A DNA stretch of 48,145 bases from positions 1 through 48,145 of the forward strand of contig NZ_CANLTC010000022.1 of the NCBI RefSeq assembly GCF_947493865.1, given 5' to 3'. The position numbers and the translations under genes are program-made. Under the pieces are notes generated by a model. It had not been told where the DNA came from, did no database searches, and worked only from the letters and a program-made list of their open reading frames with translations. Positions 8,299-16,742 of this stretch are shown here, one piece after another; position 1 is the first letter of the stretch, and every line of letters begins with the position of its first letter. Origin of the DNA: an uncultured Halomonas sp. (lineage in GTDB: Bacteria > Pseudomonadota > Gammaproteobacteria > Pseudomonadales > Halomonadaceae).

Positions 8299-8538
8299 AT
8301 GGCCCGATCCGCCGACCATCTGCGTTCCCTGGCCATCGCCAGTCAAGCCACCGGCTTCGTGCTGATCGTTGCCCTGGAAACCTGGCTGGGGGATGCGGCG
8401 CGCCCCTGGCAAGGGGCGACCTTGGCGGTAATGCTGGTAACGGCGGTCTGGATCGCTCTGGTGAGGCTTTATCGTCGCAACCGTCAGCGCAAGGCGGCTC
8501 TCGGGCGAGCGCGGGCAAGCGAGCATGAAGACGCCTGA
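8299..8538 (+). CDS. Small two-helix membrane protein, unknown function
   Basis: A 79-residue protein with two predicted membrane helices (LAIASQATGFVLIVALETWL and GATLAVMLVTAVWIALVRLY) joined by a short loop, ending in a basic then charged tail (RRNRQRKAALGRARASEHEDA). The start chosen is ATG at 8299, with CGGAGAT just upstream. The longer frame opening at 8197 has an implausible N-terminus. It is divergent from the TlpA-like gene with about 140 bases between. I do not recognise a family. It may be restricted to Halomonadaceae. Confidence 0.65.
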   Translation: MARSADHLRSLAIASQATGFVLIVALETWLGDAARPWQGATLAVMLVTAVWIALVRLYRRNRQRKAALGRARASEHEDA

Positions 8539-8657
8539 GATGTTCTGTCGCCTGCCTATTTTCCTTCCGCGTACTACGCAAACGCTGTAAGCGTCTATGC
8601 TTCAAAAACCAGTATATTTCTGAAACATGCGACGCGGCAGCCTGATAGACAATACTC

Positions 8658-8701
8658 TTGCTTCGTCATGATCATGAGCGCTTTACAATAAAAAAAGCGC
8701 T
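8658..8701 (+). promoter_or_regulatory. Palindrome and hairpin in the ATP-grasp gene promoter region
   Basis: A perfect 12-base palindrome, TCATGATCATGA (8666-8677), sits between TTGCTT (8658-8663) and TACAAT (8684-8689), which could be -35 and -10 boxes with a long 20-base spacer. An 8-base inverted repeat, AGCGCTTT (8677-8684) with AAAGCGCT (8694-8701), follows and ends two bases before the GGGAGG ribosome site. The layout suggests an operator, an RNA hairpin controlling translation, or both. Confidence 0.4.
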
Positions 8702-8713
8702 AGGGAGGCAGTC

Positions 8714-10015
8714 ATGAAACAGCGCAATATCTTCATCGTCGGACTCAACGACTTCAATCGCGAACGGCTGCGAACCCTGCGCGGTGCCGAACATTATAAC
8801 TTCCACGGCGTCATCGACCCCGCTGAAGTCTATGAAACAGAGCACTTTCCCATCGAAGACATGCTCAGCCGTGCGGAAAAGCAGCTGAATGAGTTCGATG
8901 AACCCATCGACGCGATTGCCGGTTACATGGATTTTCCCGTCTCGACCATGCTGCCGCTTTTGTGCGAGCGTTTCGACACCCGCACCACCAGTCTCGAGAG
9001 CCTGCTCAAGTGCGAGCACAAGTACTGGAGCCGTCTGGCTCAGCGCGACGTGATCGGCAACTATATCCCGCGTTTTACCGCCTTCGATCCTTTTGATGAC
9101 GGCGCCCTTGCGCATATCGGTGAGGCGGGATTGTACTTTCCCTTCTTCGTCAAGCCAATCAAGTCCTCCGGCTCGCGGCTGGGTTTTCGCATCGACAGCC
9201 CCGAGGATTTCGCCGCTGCAGTGGCGCGGTTGCGGGAGGACATCGGCCTGATCTCGGAGCCGTTCAATTTCGTGCTCGATCAGGCCAATTTGCCAGACAA
9301 GGTGCGTGAGGTGGATGGCGGTTACTGCATGGCGGAAGAGATCATCGGTGGCTGGCAGTGCACCGTGGAAGGCTATGTCTACCAGGGGGAGGTCGTGTCT
9401 TATGGCATCGTCGATTCGATTCGCTATCCCCAGGTGCTGAGCTTTTTCTATTACCGCTATCCCTCGAAGTTGCCAAAGCATATCCAGGACAAGATGCGGG
9501 AACTGACCGATACCATCATGACCCACATCGGCTACGACAATGCGGCCTTCAACGTTGAATACTTCTGGGATGAAATGCAGAACCGCATCTGGTTGCTGGA
9601 GATCAATACCCGCATCTCCCAGTCTCATTGCGATCTGTTCGAGAAGGTCGACGGGGTCAGCAATCAGCAAGTCACCATCGACCTGGCGCTGGGTCTGTCG
9701 CCGGACATGCCAAGGCGACACGGCGATTTTGCGGTGGCGGGCAAGTTCTTCTACCGGGTGTTCTTCGTCGATGCGGTGGTCACCCGAGTGCCCAGTGATG
9801 AAGAGATCGACGAGTTGAAACGGGAGTTTCCTGGCACCGTCATTGCCTTGCAAGTAGAGGCTGGCACCCAGCTGTCGTCACTGCCGGAGCAGGACAGCTA
9901 CAGCTTCGCCCTGGCCTATGTGTGGATGGGGGCGGACGACGACGAAGCGCTGGAAGCCAACTATCGGCGTCTCGCGGATAAGCTGCTCTTCGAGTTCGAG
10001 GAGGTCGTGGGATAG
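8714..10015 (+). CDS. ATP-grasp domain protein of unknown substrate
   Basis: A 433-residue ATP-grasp enzyme, a class that joins a carboxylate to an amine or thiol through an acyl phosphate. The N-terminal ~100 residues look like a small Rossmann-type pre-ATP-grasp domain (IFIVGLNDFNRERL). The ATP-grasp core shows FFVKPIKSSGSRLGF (nucleotide-binding Lys), EEIIGGWQCTVEGYVYQGEVVSYGIVD, and the metal-site segment AAFNVEYFW..IWLLEINTRISQSHCDLF. The start ATG at 8714 follows GGGAGG. The CocE/NonD hydrolase gene begins 56 bases downstream, suggesting an operon. It is not an obvious D-Ala-D-Ala ligase, glutathione synthetase or biotin carboxylase. The substrate cannot be assigned from sequence. Confidence 0.85.
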   Translation: MKQRNIFIVGLNDFNRERLRTLRGAEHYNFHGVIDPAEVYETEHFPIEDMLSRAEKQLNEFDEPIDAIAGYMDFPVSTMLPLLCERFDTRTTSLESLLKCEHKYWSRLAQRDVIGNYIPRFTAFDPFDDGALAHIGEAGLYFPFFVKPIKSSGSRLGFRIDSPEDFAAAVARLREDIGLISEPFNFVLDQANLPDKVREVDGGYCMAEEIIGGWQCTVEGYVYQGEVVSYGIVDSIRYPQVLSFFYYRYPSKLPKHIQDKMRELTDTIMTHIGYDNAAFNVEYFWDEMQNRIWLLEINTRISQSHCDLFEKVDGVSNQQVTIDLALGLSPDMPRRHGDFAVAGKFFYRVFFVDAVVTRVPSDEEIDELKREFPGTVIALQVEAGTQLSSLPEQDSYSFALAYVWMGADDDEALEANYRRLADKLLFEFEEVVG

Positions 10016-10071
10016 TGTTCCATCACCATCATCCGGTTCTTGTTCGATCGTCAGCGGAGTAATAGTGGTCT

Positions 10072-12114
10072 ATGCATATCGTCACGGAATTTCCCCGAAA
10101 GGTCTTCGAAGAAGAGACCTGGATTACCTTGGCCGATGGTTGTCGGCTAGGGGTACGCATCTGGCGGCCAGTGGATGCAGAAGAGCATCCGGTGCCGGCA
10201 ATCCTCGAATATCTGCCTTATCGCAAGCGTGATCTGACCGCGGTGCGGGATGCCCAGACACATCCCTACTGGGCGGGCCACGGCTATGCCGGGGTGCGGG
10301 TGGATATTCGTGGTACCGGCGAGTCCGATGGCGTACTCACCGACGAATACCTGCAGCAGGAACTCGACGATGGCGTCGAGATTCTGGCCTGGCTGGAAGC
10401 ACAGCCTTGGTGCACCGGCGACGTGGGCATGGTGGGTATCTCCTGGGGCGGCTTCAACGGCCTGCAGATCGCCGCGCTGCAACCGCCTCAACTCAAGGCG
10501 GTGATCACGTTGTGCTCCACGGACGATCGCTATGCCGACGACATTCACCACATGGGCGGCTGCTTGTTGGGGGACAATCTCTCTTGGGCTTCGACCATGT
10601 TCGACGGCAACGCCTCGCCCCCGGACCCTGCTTTGGTCGGCGAGCGCTGGCGCAACATGTGGCTCGAGCGGCTCGATGGCAGTGGCCATTGGCTGGCGAC
10701 CTGGCTTGAGCATCAGCGTCGCGACGATTACTGGAAGCATGGATCGGTATGCGAGGACTTCTCCCTCATCAAGTGCCCGGTCTATGCCATCAGCGGCTGG
10801 GCGGATGGCTACTGCAATGCCGTGTTTCGCTTGCTCGAGGGGCTCGAGGTGCCACGCAAGGGGCTGGTGGGCCCCTGGGCGCACAAGTACCCCCACCTCG
10901 GCGTACCAGGGCCAGCCATCGGCTTCTTGCAGGATTCCCTGCGCTGGTGGGATCAATGGCTGAAAGGCGAGGAGACCGGCATCATGGACGAACCCATGCT
11001 GCGGGTCTGGATGCAGGACAGCGTGCCGCCCTCGGCGCGCTACGACACACGCCCGGGGCGCTGGGTCAGCGAGCCTACCTGGCCCTCGCCGCGTATCACG
11101 CCGCAGACGTTTCGCCTGACCAGCGGTCACGATCTGCTGCCCGAGGCTGCGAATGCGCCAGCGATGCAGGCCGTCGACGATGTGCCGCTGACGGTGCGTT
11201 CGCCGCTTTCCGTAGGGCTGTACGCGGGCAAGTGGTGTTCTTACAATGCGCCGCCGGATCTGCCCCACGATCAGCGCGATGAAGACGGTGGCTCGCTGAT
11301 CTTCCAGACCGCAAGGCTCGAAGAGGCGCTGGAGATCTGCGGTCAGTGCGAAGTCGAACTCGATATTGAAGCCGACCAGCCGGTAGCCATGGTGGCTTTG
11401 CGTCTGAGCGATATCGCCGAGGATGACAAGGCGACCCGGGTTTCCTACGGACTGCTCAATCTGACCCATCGCGACAGCGATGAATTTCCCCAGCCGCTTG
11501 AGCCGGGCAAGCGTTATCGCGTGCGCATCACGCTCAAGCATATCGCTCAGCAGTTCGCTGCAGGCCATGCGATTCGGCTATCGCTATCCACCAGCTACTG
11601 GCCACTGGCTTGGCCGGCCCCGGTACCTGTCAAGTTGACCGTGCATCCTGCTACCAGCCATCTGATTCTGCCTTGTCGCACACCACAGCCTCAGGAAGAA
11701 GCGGCCCTGCCTGCCTTTGGCGAACCGGAAGGCGCACCGGCGCTTGCGCGTACCCTGATTCAGCCCAGTCAGGAAGAGTGGCGAGTGATTCGCGACCTGG
11801 CCAACGACAAGACCACGTTGGAAGTGATCAACGACGAAGGCAGCTATCGACTCGATGACATCGACCTCACCATCGCCGCCAAGGTGACCGAACGCTACAG
11901 CTATTCCTATGGTCACTATGACAGCCTGAGCGGCTGGACGGAGTGGAAGCGCACCTTCCGCCGGGGCGACTGGCAGGTGCGCACCGTGGCACGCACGTTG
12001 ATGACGTCCAATGCCGAGCACTTTCGTATGCGGGCGACCCTGGACGCCTACGAAGGAGAGAGTCGCATATTTTCCAAATCCTGGGACGAGGAGATACCGC
12101 GAGACCTGGTGTAG
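10072..12114 (+). CDS. CocE/NonD family hydrolase (X-Pro dipeptidyl-peptidase type)
   Basis: Serine alpha/beta hydrolase of 680 residues in the CocE/PepX-like family, which cleaves esters or acyl-peptide bonds. The catalytic Ser is in GISWGG (about residue 125), the Asp is probably in SGWADGYC (about 242), and the His is in GPWAHKYPH (about 270). The oxyanion-side YLPYRKRD and DIRGTGESDG motifs are present. The C-terminal third is the jelly-roll domain typical of CocE and PepX. There is no signal peptide, so it should be cytoplasmic. It lies 56 bases after the ATP-grasp gene. A ligase and a hydrolase side by side suggests making and breaking of an amide or ester compound, but that is inference. 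ATG at 10072 has only a distant GGAG. Confidence 0.88.
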   Translation: MHIVTEFPRKVFEEETWITLADGCRLGVRIWRPVDAEEHPVPAILEYLPYRKRDLTAVRDAQTHPYWAGHGYAGVRVDIRGTGESDGVLTDEYLQQELDDGVEILAWLEAQPWCTGDVGMVGISWGGFNGLQIAALQPPQLKAVITLCSTDDRYADDIHHMGGCLLGDNLSWASTMFDGNASPPDPALVGERWRNMWLERLDGSGHWLATWLEHQRRDDYWKHGSVCEDFSLIKCPVYAISGWADGYCNAVFRLLEGLEVPRKGLVGPWAHKYPHLGVPGPAIGFLQDSLRWWDQWLKGEETGIMDEPMLRVWMQDSVPPSARYDTRPGRWVSEPTWPSPRITPQTFRLTSGHDLLPEAANAPAMQAVDDVPLTVRSPLSVGLYAGKWCSYNAPPDLPHDQRDEDGGSLIFQTARLEEALEICGQCEVELDIEADQPVAMVALRLSDIAEDDKATRVSYGLLNLTHRDSDEFPQPLEPGKRYRVRITLKHIAQQFAAGHAIRLSLSTSYWPLAWPAPVPVKLTVHPATSHLILPCRTPQPQEEAALPAFGEPEGAPALARTLIQPSQEEWRVIRDLANDKTTLEVINDEGSYRLDDIDLTIAAKVTERYSYSYGHYDSLSGWTEWKRTFRRGDWQVRTVARTLMTSNAEHFRMRATLDAYEGESRIFSKSWDEEIPRDLV

Positions 12115-12216
12115 ATGAGGGAGAAAAAGCACTTTCTATAATGACTCAAGGCAGAGTGGCGACTCTGCCATTCGAGGCTTATTGGTAGGATTTATGGCAA
12201 GACAAGGAAGGATCTC

Positions 12217-12276
12217 ATGACAACACCCGGCTGGCACGAAGAGCCACAGCCAGCCAGAGTCTTGTGCTCTACGTGA
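12217..12276 (+). CDS. Possible 19-codon ORF or gene remnant
   Basis: ATG at 12217 follows an unusually good ribosome site (AAGGAAGGA, 5-7 bases upstream) and opens a 19-codon frame, MTTPGWHEEPQPARVLCST, ending with TGA at 12274. A GGCTGGC/GCCAGCC inverted repeat (12229-12235 and 12249-12255) lies inside it. It follows the CocE gene on the same strand. It could be a real small protein, the surviving start of a gene truncated at this edge of an accessory region, or chance. I recognise no family. Confidence 0.25.
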   Translation: MTTPGWHEEPQPARVLCST

Positions 12277-12303
12277 TCTGTCAATTCATCGGCGCTAGTG
12301 CGA

Positions 12304-13230
12304 TCAATCACTATCCTTCTCGAACGCTTCTGTTACCGGCTTTCCCCGCCAGACATCGGGGGTCTCCAGTCCCAGAATATAGGCGATAGTAGCGGCGGTA
12401 TCGTAGGTTATGATGGGGAATTCCAATTCCCCTTGCGCCGGAACGTTTTTCCCATAAACGATCCAGGGAATCTCCATTTCAGTCAGCGTTTGACCGCCAT
12501 GTCCTTTACCAATTCCTCCATGATCCGCTGTAAAGATGATCACAGAGTCTTTCATCATTTGGCTTTCTTCCAAGGCGTCGAGTAGCTTTCCTGTCAAGCC
12601 ATCTATCATTTCCACTTTTTCATAATATTCCGGCGTATCGTGACCTATTTCATGGCCAATGCTATCCGGCTCATTGAAATGAATAGACACAAGCGCCGGC
12701 TTCTCTTGGGTAATGAATTCAAGTGCCTTTTCCAGCGTTTTTTCTTCGCTGTAACCGTTGTAATCAAGATCGACCCAGGGTTTTTCGAAAAGATGGCCTA
12801 TTCCTTCCCAGGTGTAGGAAACGCCTTTCTTGGCTTCGGGTCTTTGTTTCTCCAGCAGGCTGAAGATGGTAGGAAAAATCCCTGTTTCACCAACGACACG
12901 CGACGGTATTTCAGGCGTTTCGCTACCCCATTCGGTATAACCGTGCAATACAGGGTCCGAACCCATGAGCATCGAAGCCCAATTGACGGCACTGGAAGAG
13001 GGTAGGACCGAACGCGCTTTCAGGGAATAAGCGCCTTCTTTCATCATCTTTCTTAGATGCGGGACTTTTGCCTTTTCAAATGCATAGGCCCCGAAGCCAT
13101 CGGAACCTACCAAGATCACATGCTTGGCCAAAGCCTCCGGCTTTTCGACTCTTTCTGCCGCCTGAGAGAAGGAGGCTAAGCCGGCCATCAATACTACAAT
13201 GAACGGTAAATGCTTGATCGAACTTGGCAT
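12304..13230 (-). CDS. Secreted alkaline-phosphatase-superfamily phosphodiesterase/nucleotide pyrophosphatase
   Basis: Member of the type I phosphodiesterase/nucleotide pyrophosphatase (PF01663-like) group; hydrolyses phosphate mono- or diesters at a two-metal site. The superfamily landmarks are in order: VGSDGFG (metal Asp), SVLPSSSAVNWAS (nucleophile Ser region), NEPDSIGHEIGH (Asp and His), FTADHGG (Asp-His) and KGHGG (His). A signal peptide is clear (MPSSIKHLPFIVVLMAGLASFSQAAE), so the enzyme is periplasmic or secreted. The start at 13230 is chosen because GGAG lies 9 bases upstream and the signal peptide begins there; longer frames reach 13293. Base composition is visibly AT-richer than the neighbours, and it sits directly downstream of a tRNA gene, both suggesting horizontal acquisition. 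Substrate unknown. Confidence 0.85.
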   Translation of the reverse strand: MPSSIKHLPFIVVLMAGLASFSQAAERVEKPEALAKHVILVGSDGFGAYAFEKAKVPHLRKMMKEGAYSLKARSVLPSSSAVNWASMLMGSDPVLHGYTEWGSETPEIPSRVVGETGIFPTIFSLLEKQRPEAKKGVSYTWEGIGHLFEKPWVDLDYNGYSEEKTLEKALEFITQEKPALVSIHFNEPDSIGHEIGHDTPEYYEKVEMIDGLTGKLLDALEESQMMKDSVIIFTADHGGIGKGHGGQTLTEMEIPWIVYGKNVPAQGELEFPIITYDTAATIAYILGLETPDVWRGKPVTEAFEKDSD

Positions 13231-13280
13231 AAAGGTAGGCTCCATTGATGATGACCGTTCCAAAATTTCGACACGAGCAT

Positions 13281-13320
13281 AAAAAACCGCCACTCAACAC
13301 GACGCGTGAGTGGCGGGTTT
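13281..13320 (-). terminator. Rho-independent terminator after tRNA-Pro
   Basis: A perfect 10-base stem, CCGCCACTCA (13287-13296) with TGAGTGGCGG (13307-13316), has a 10-base loop. Read on the minus strand it is followed by TTTTTT (13286-13281). It ends the tRNA transcript and insulates the phosphatase gene downstream. Confidence 0.9.
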
Positions 13321-13331
13321 ACTAAATTCTC

Positions 13332-13408
13332 TGGTCGGAGTAGCAGGATTCGAACCTACGACCTCTGCCTCCCGAAGGCAGCGCTCTACCAAGCTGAGCT
13401 ATACTCCG
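13332..13408 (-). tRNA. tRNA-Pro (anticodon CGG)
   Basis: A 77-nucleotide tRNA with encoded CCA. The acceptor stem is CGGAGTA/TACTCCG, the D-arm includes AGCTCAGCTTGGTAGAGC, and the T-arm includes GGTTCGAATCC. The anticodon arm is CTGCC-TTCGGGA-GGCAG, so the loop gives CGG, reading the proline codon CCG. It is monocistronic with its own terminator. No duplicated 3' end that would mark an integrated element was seen nearby. Confidence 0.95.
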
Positions 13409-13494
13409 ATGCGATTGGGCGTATGCCACAACGGGGCTGCATTATACCGCTCGTATTGCCTTGCGCAACCCCGACGCGCCGTAGGTTCGTGCGG

Positions 13495-14469
13495 TCAAGC
13501 CCTGCGATTCACTGCCAGTCGTGCCAAGTCTGCCATGGTGTCGCGATAAGGGCTTTCGGGAAGTACGGTGAGCTGTGCCAGCGCCATGTCGGCCATTTCC
13601 TCTGCGCGTTGGCGGGTATAGTCGAGCGCCCCGGTATCGCTGACGATGGCCAGAACGTCGTCAAGCCGCTCCAGGCCGCCCTTGCGAATCGTCTTGCGAA
13701 TCAGCTGCGCCTGTTCCTCGGTGCCGCGATTCATCGCTTCGATCAATGGTAGCGTCGGCTTGCCTTCGGCGAGATCGTCGCCGACGTTCTTGCCCATGGT
13801 GTCGGCGTCGCCCTGGTAGTCCAGCAGGTCGTCGATCAATTGAAACGCCAGGCCCAGATAGCGGCCATAGAGCTTTAGCGCCTCTTCCTGTTCGGGGTTC
13901 GCGTCTGCCAGTACCGCACCGCTATGAGAAGCGGCTTCGAAGAGCATCGCCGTCTTGCCCTGAATGGTCTCGAAATAGGCCGCTTCATCGATGTTCGGGT
14001 TGCCGATGTTGGTCAACTGCAGTACTTCGCCTTCGGCGATAGTGCAGGTGGCGGCGGAAAGAATCTCCATGATCCGCATCGAGCCCACCTCGACCATCAT
14101 CTGGAAGGAGCGCGAGTAGAGGAAGTCACCGACCAGTACCGAGGGCGCATTCCCCCAATGATCGTTGGCGGTCTGCTTGCCACGCCGCATGCTTGATTCG
14201 TCGACCACATCGTCATGCAGCAGCGTCGAGGTATGCATGAACTCGATCAGCGTGGCCAGGATGATGTGGTGCTTTCCGGCGTAGCCAAGCGCTCGAGCTG
14301 CGAGCAGCACCAGCAAGGGGCGCAGGCGTTTGCCGCCGCTTTCGATGATGTAATGACCAATATTCTCGACCAGCGGGACTCGAGAACCAAGCTGGTCGAG
14401 AATGGTGCGATCGACGGCGGCGAAATCTTCTGCCACCGGTGCATGGATGGACGCTGCGTTGGGCTGCAT
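13495..14469 (-). CDS. ispB: Octaprenyl (polyprenyl) diphosphate synthase
   Basis: Trans-polyprenyl diphosphate synthase of 324 residues that adds isopentenyl units to make the ubiquinone side chain. The first Asp-rich motif is LLHDDVVDESSMRRG (about residue 85) and the second is LIDDLLDYQGD (about 213). GGKRLRPLLVLLAA near residue 45 binds the pyrophosphate. It is divergent from rplU-rpmA-obgE with about 300 bases between the start codons, the arrangement usual in gammaproteobacteria. Chain length (octa- or nonaprenyl) cannot be read safely; Halomonads commonly use Q-9, so a nonaprenyl product is possible. Confidence 0.95.
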   Translation of the reverse strand: MQPNAASIHAPVAEDFAAVDRTILDQLGSRVPLVENIGHYIIESGGKRLRPLLVLLAARALGYAGKHHIILATLIEFMHTSTLLHDDVVDESSMRRGKQTANDHWGNAPSVLVGDFLYSRSFQMMVEVGSMRIMEILSAATCTIAEGEVLQLTNIGNPNIDEAAYFETIQGKTAMLFEAASHSGAVLADANPEQEEALKLYGRYLGLAFQLIDDLLDYQGDADTMGKNVGDDLAEGKPTLPLIEAMNRGTEEQAQLIRKTIRKGGLERLDDVLAIVSDTGALDYTRQRAEEMADMALAQLTVLPESPYRDTMADLARLAVNRRA

Positions 14470-14642
14470 GGTGTCTGTCTGTAAGGGGGTTGGGCCGCGT
14501 TGCGCATGACGGTTGTATGCCGTTGCGCCCCGCTTGGGCCAAGCTTGGTGTAGCCATGCTATGAGGCCCGCTATAAGGCGTCAAGGCAAGACATAAAGCA
14601 AGAAGCGGTACAGACATAATGAATACCCATGGCTCTATGGTC

Positions 14643-14671
14643 TTGTGATGGTGCCTGGCTGCCGTTATAAT
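14643..14671 (+). promoter_or_regulatory. Promoter for rplU-rpmA
   Basis: TTGTGA (14643-14648) and TATAAT (14666-14671) are separated by 17 bases, a near-consensus sigma-70 promoter. It leaves a leader of about 100 bases before rplU, which might carry autoregulatory structure. The ispB promoter must lie in the same intergenic region but is not obvious. Confidence 0.75.
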
Positions 14672-14776
14672 CCGCGACCCAACTCATCATGCTCCCTGTC
14701 AGATGGCTGCCAAAATGGGCGCCACTCGCCGCAGGCCGATGAAGAGCCCATCTAGGATGAGTGTCTGGAGAACGTA

Positions 14777-15088
14777 ATGTACGCAGTTATCAAGAGTGGC
14801 GGTAAACAATACCGCGTCCAGGAAGGCCAGACCCTGAAGCTCGAGAAGCTTGAAGTGGCAACCGGCGAAAGCCTGGATTTCGATCAGGTTCTGCTGGTAG
14901 CCGACGGTGACGACATCAAGGTCGGTGCACCTTTGGTCAGTGGTGCGAAAGTGTCTGCCGAGATCGTTTCTCACGGGCGTGGCAAGAAGGTTCGCATCAT
15001 CAAGTTCCGTCGTCGTAAGCACTCCATGCGCCGTCAAGGCCATCGTCAGTGGTTTACTGAAGTCAAGATCACCGGGATTTCCGCGTAA
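14777..15088 (+). CDS. rplU: 50S ribosomal protein L21
   Basis: A 103-residue L21, full length, starting [18 protein letters not shown] and carrying the [21 protein letters not shown] basic segment that contacts 23S rRNA. It is first in the rplU-rpmA pair, 33 bases before rpmA. Upstream is a good promoter at 14643-14671. Confidence 0.98.
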   Translation: MYAVIKSGGKQYRVQEGQTLKLEKLEVATGESLDFDQVLLVADGDDIKVGAPLVSGAKVSAEIVSHGRGKKVRIIKFRRRKHSMRRQGHRQWFTEVKITGISA

Positions 15089-15121
15089 GCGGTATGACCC
15101 TCAACGAGCGAGGTATTTGCA

Positions 15122-15379
15122 ATGGCTCACAAGAAGGCAGCTGGTAGTACCCGTAACGGCCGCGATTCCGAATCCAAACGCCTTGGTGTCAAGTTGTTTG
15201 GTGGACAAGCCGCCGTTCCCGGCAACATCATCGTACGTCAGCGTGGCACCCGGTTTCATGCCGGCACAGGCGTTGGTATCGGCAAGGATCACACTCTGTT
15301 CGCACTGAACGAAGGCGTGATCAAGTTCGAGACCAAAGGGCCGAAAAACCGCAAGTTCGTGAGTGTCGTCTCCGCCTGA
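15122..15379 (+). CDS. rpmA: 50S ribosomal protein L27
   Basis: An 85-residue L27, starting [29 protein letters not shown], whose flexible N-terminal arm reaches the peptidyl transferase centre. It begins AHKKA directly after Met, without the cleavable N-terminal extension of Firmicutes L27. It follows rplU and is closed by a strong terminator at 15402-15428. Confidence 0.98.
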   Translation: MAHKKAAGSTRNGRDSESKRLGVKLFGGQAAVPGNIIVRQRGTRFHAGTGVGIGKDHTLFALNEGVIKFETKGPKNRKFVSVVSA

Positions 15380-15401
15380 GACAATGCGAACGTTGCACTG
15401 G

Positions 15402-15428
15402 AAAGGCCCCGCGATAGCGGGGCCTTTT
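15402..15428 (+). terminator. Terminator after rpmA
   Basis: AAAGGCCCCGC-GATA-GCGGGGCCTTTT: an 11-base stem with a 4-base loop and a short T run. It separates rplU-rpmA from obgE, although readthrough is likely because obgE starts 37 bases later. Confidence 0.9.
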
Positions 15429-15464
15429 CGTATCAGGACGGAAAGACCGTCGGGAGATTGACCC

Positions 15465-16658
15465 ATGCAGTTCGTCGACGAAGCCTCGATCATCGTGGAA
15501 GCCGGCAATGGCGGTAGCGGTTGCCTGAGTTTCCGCCGCGAGAAATACGTACCCAAGGGCGGTCCCGACGGTGGTGATGGCGGCCATGGCGGCAGTGTCC
15601 ATCTAATTGGCGACGATGCCCTGAATACACTGATCGATTTCAAGTACCAACGGTTTTACAAGGCGCGTAACGGCCAGCCGGGGCAGGGCCGTCAGATGAG
15701 CGGCAAGGCCGGGGAAGATCTTCACGTCAAGGTGCCGGTAGGCACCACGGTGATCGATGAGGATACCCTCGAAGTGATCGCCGATGTGACCGAGATCGGT
15801 CAGGTGGTGCTGGTCGCCCAGGGCGGTCGCCGGGGGTTGGGCAATATCCATTTCAAATCGTCGACCAATCGCGCGCCGCGGCGCACCACGCCAGGCACCG
15901 AAGGGGAGCGGCGTAACCTGCGTCTTGAAATGAAGGTGATGGCAGACGTGGGTTTGCTGGGCATGCCCAATGCGGGCAAGTCGACGTTGATCCGCTCCGT
16001 TTCTGCTGCCAAGCCCAAGGTGGCCAACTACCCCTTTACTACCCTTGTGCCCAATCTTGGGGTGGTCAAATTGGGCATGCATGAGCATTTCGTCATGGCG
16101 GACGTGCCCGGATTGATCGAGGGAGCGTCCGATGGTGCTGGTCTTGGGCTGCGTTTTCTCAAGCACCTGACTCGTACGCGGCTGTTGCTGCATGTGGTGG
16201 ACGTGGCGCCTTTCGATGAATCCGATCCAGTGGAGGCGGCCCAGGCCATAACGCATGAGCTGGAGCAGTTCTCCGCCACCCTGGCAGAGCGGCCACGCTG
16301 GCTGGTACTCAACAAGCTCGATTTGCTGCCGGAGGATGAGCGTGAGGCGCGGATAGACGACATCGTTTCTCGCCTTGACTGGGATGGCCCCCTGTTTCGC
16401 ATTTCGGCAATCAGTGGTGAAGGCACCGATGCGCTGGTACAGGCGGCTTATCGCTGGTTGACGGCGCAGCGTCGCCTGGAGGCCGAAGACGATGAGGCCG
16501 CCGAGCGCGAGCAGGACATGCGCCGTCGCATGGAAGCCGAAGCGGTGGCCCGCGCCGAGGCGAAGCTGAGTCGCAAGCGCAAACCCGCGGTTGAGGATGA
16601 CGACGACGATGACTTCGATGATGATGAGTATGATGTCGACGTCGAGTACGTACCTTGA
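15465..16658 (+). CDS. obgE: Obg/CgtA family GTPase
   Basis: Essential ribosome-associated GTPase involved in 50S maturation and stress response; 397 residues. The N-terminal Obg fold is glycine-rich ([30 protein letters not shown]). The G domain starts with GMPNAGKST (about residue 165) and continues with [10 protein letters not shown] and NKLDLL. The C-terminal ~65 residues are highly charged and end in an acidic run ([17 protein letters not shown]), a common feature of gammaproteobacterial Obg and here pronounced. It is followed 84 bases later by proB. Confidence 0.97.
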   Translation: MQFVDEASIIVEAGNGGSGCLSFRREKYVPKGGPDGGDGGHGGSVHLIGDDALNTLIDFKYQRFYKARNGQPGQGRQMSGKAGEDLHVKVPVGTTVIDEDTLEVIADVTEIGQVVLVAQGGRRGLGNIHFKSSTNRAPRRTTPGTEGERRNLRLEMKVMADVGLLGMPNAGKSTLIRSVSAAKPKVANYPFTTLVPNLGVVKLGMHEHFVMADVPGLIEGASDGAGLGLRFLKHLTRTRLLLHVVDVAPFDESDPVEAAQAITHELEQFSATLAERPRWLVLNKLDLLPEDEREARIDDIVSRLDWDGPLFRISAISGEGTDALVQAAYRWLTAQRRLEAEDDEAAEREQDMRRRMEAEAVARAEAKLSRKRKPAVEDDDDDDFDDDEYDVDVEYVP

Positions 16659-16742
16659 TCGGTGTCTCAAAGCTACTGCGCTCGATGCGCTTTGATATCG
16701 CTGATCGAGCTTGAACCGAATCGTATTAGAGATGGCGGCGAG

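Noticed and set aside
8672..9853. 393-codon frame antisense to the ATP-grasp gene
   Set aside because: It mirrors a well-supported gene in GC-rich DNA, has no recognisable domain, and has no ribosome site.
10147..11568. 473-codon frame antisense to the CocE hydrolase
   Set aside because: A shadow of the hydrolase gene; its composition is that of reversed coding sequence and it has no family motifs.
12229..12255. GGCTGGC/GCCAGCC inverted repeat as a terminator for the CocE gene
   Set aside because: A 7-base stem with a 13-base loop and no T run after it.
13332..13408. tRNA-Pro as the attachment site of an integrated island
   Set aside because: No integrase and no second copy of the tRNA 3' end was found in the neighbouring sequence.
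16670..16696. CAAAGC/GCTTTG inverted repeat between obgE and proB
   Set aside because: Short stem with a long loop and no T run; probably chance.
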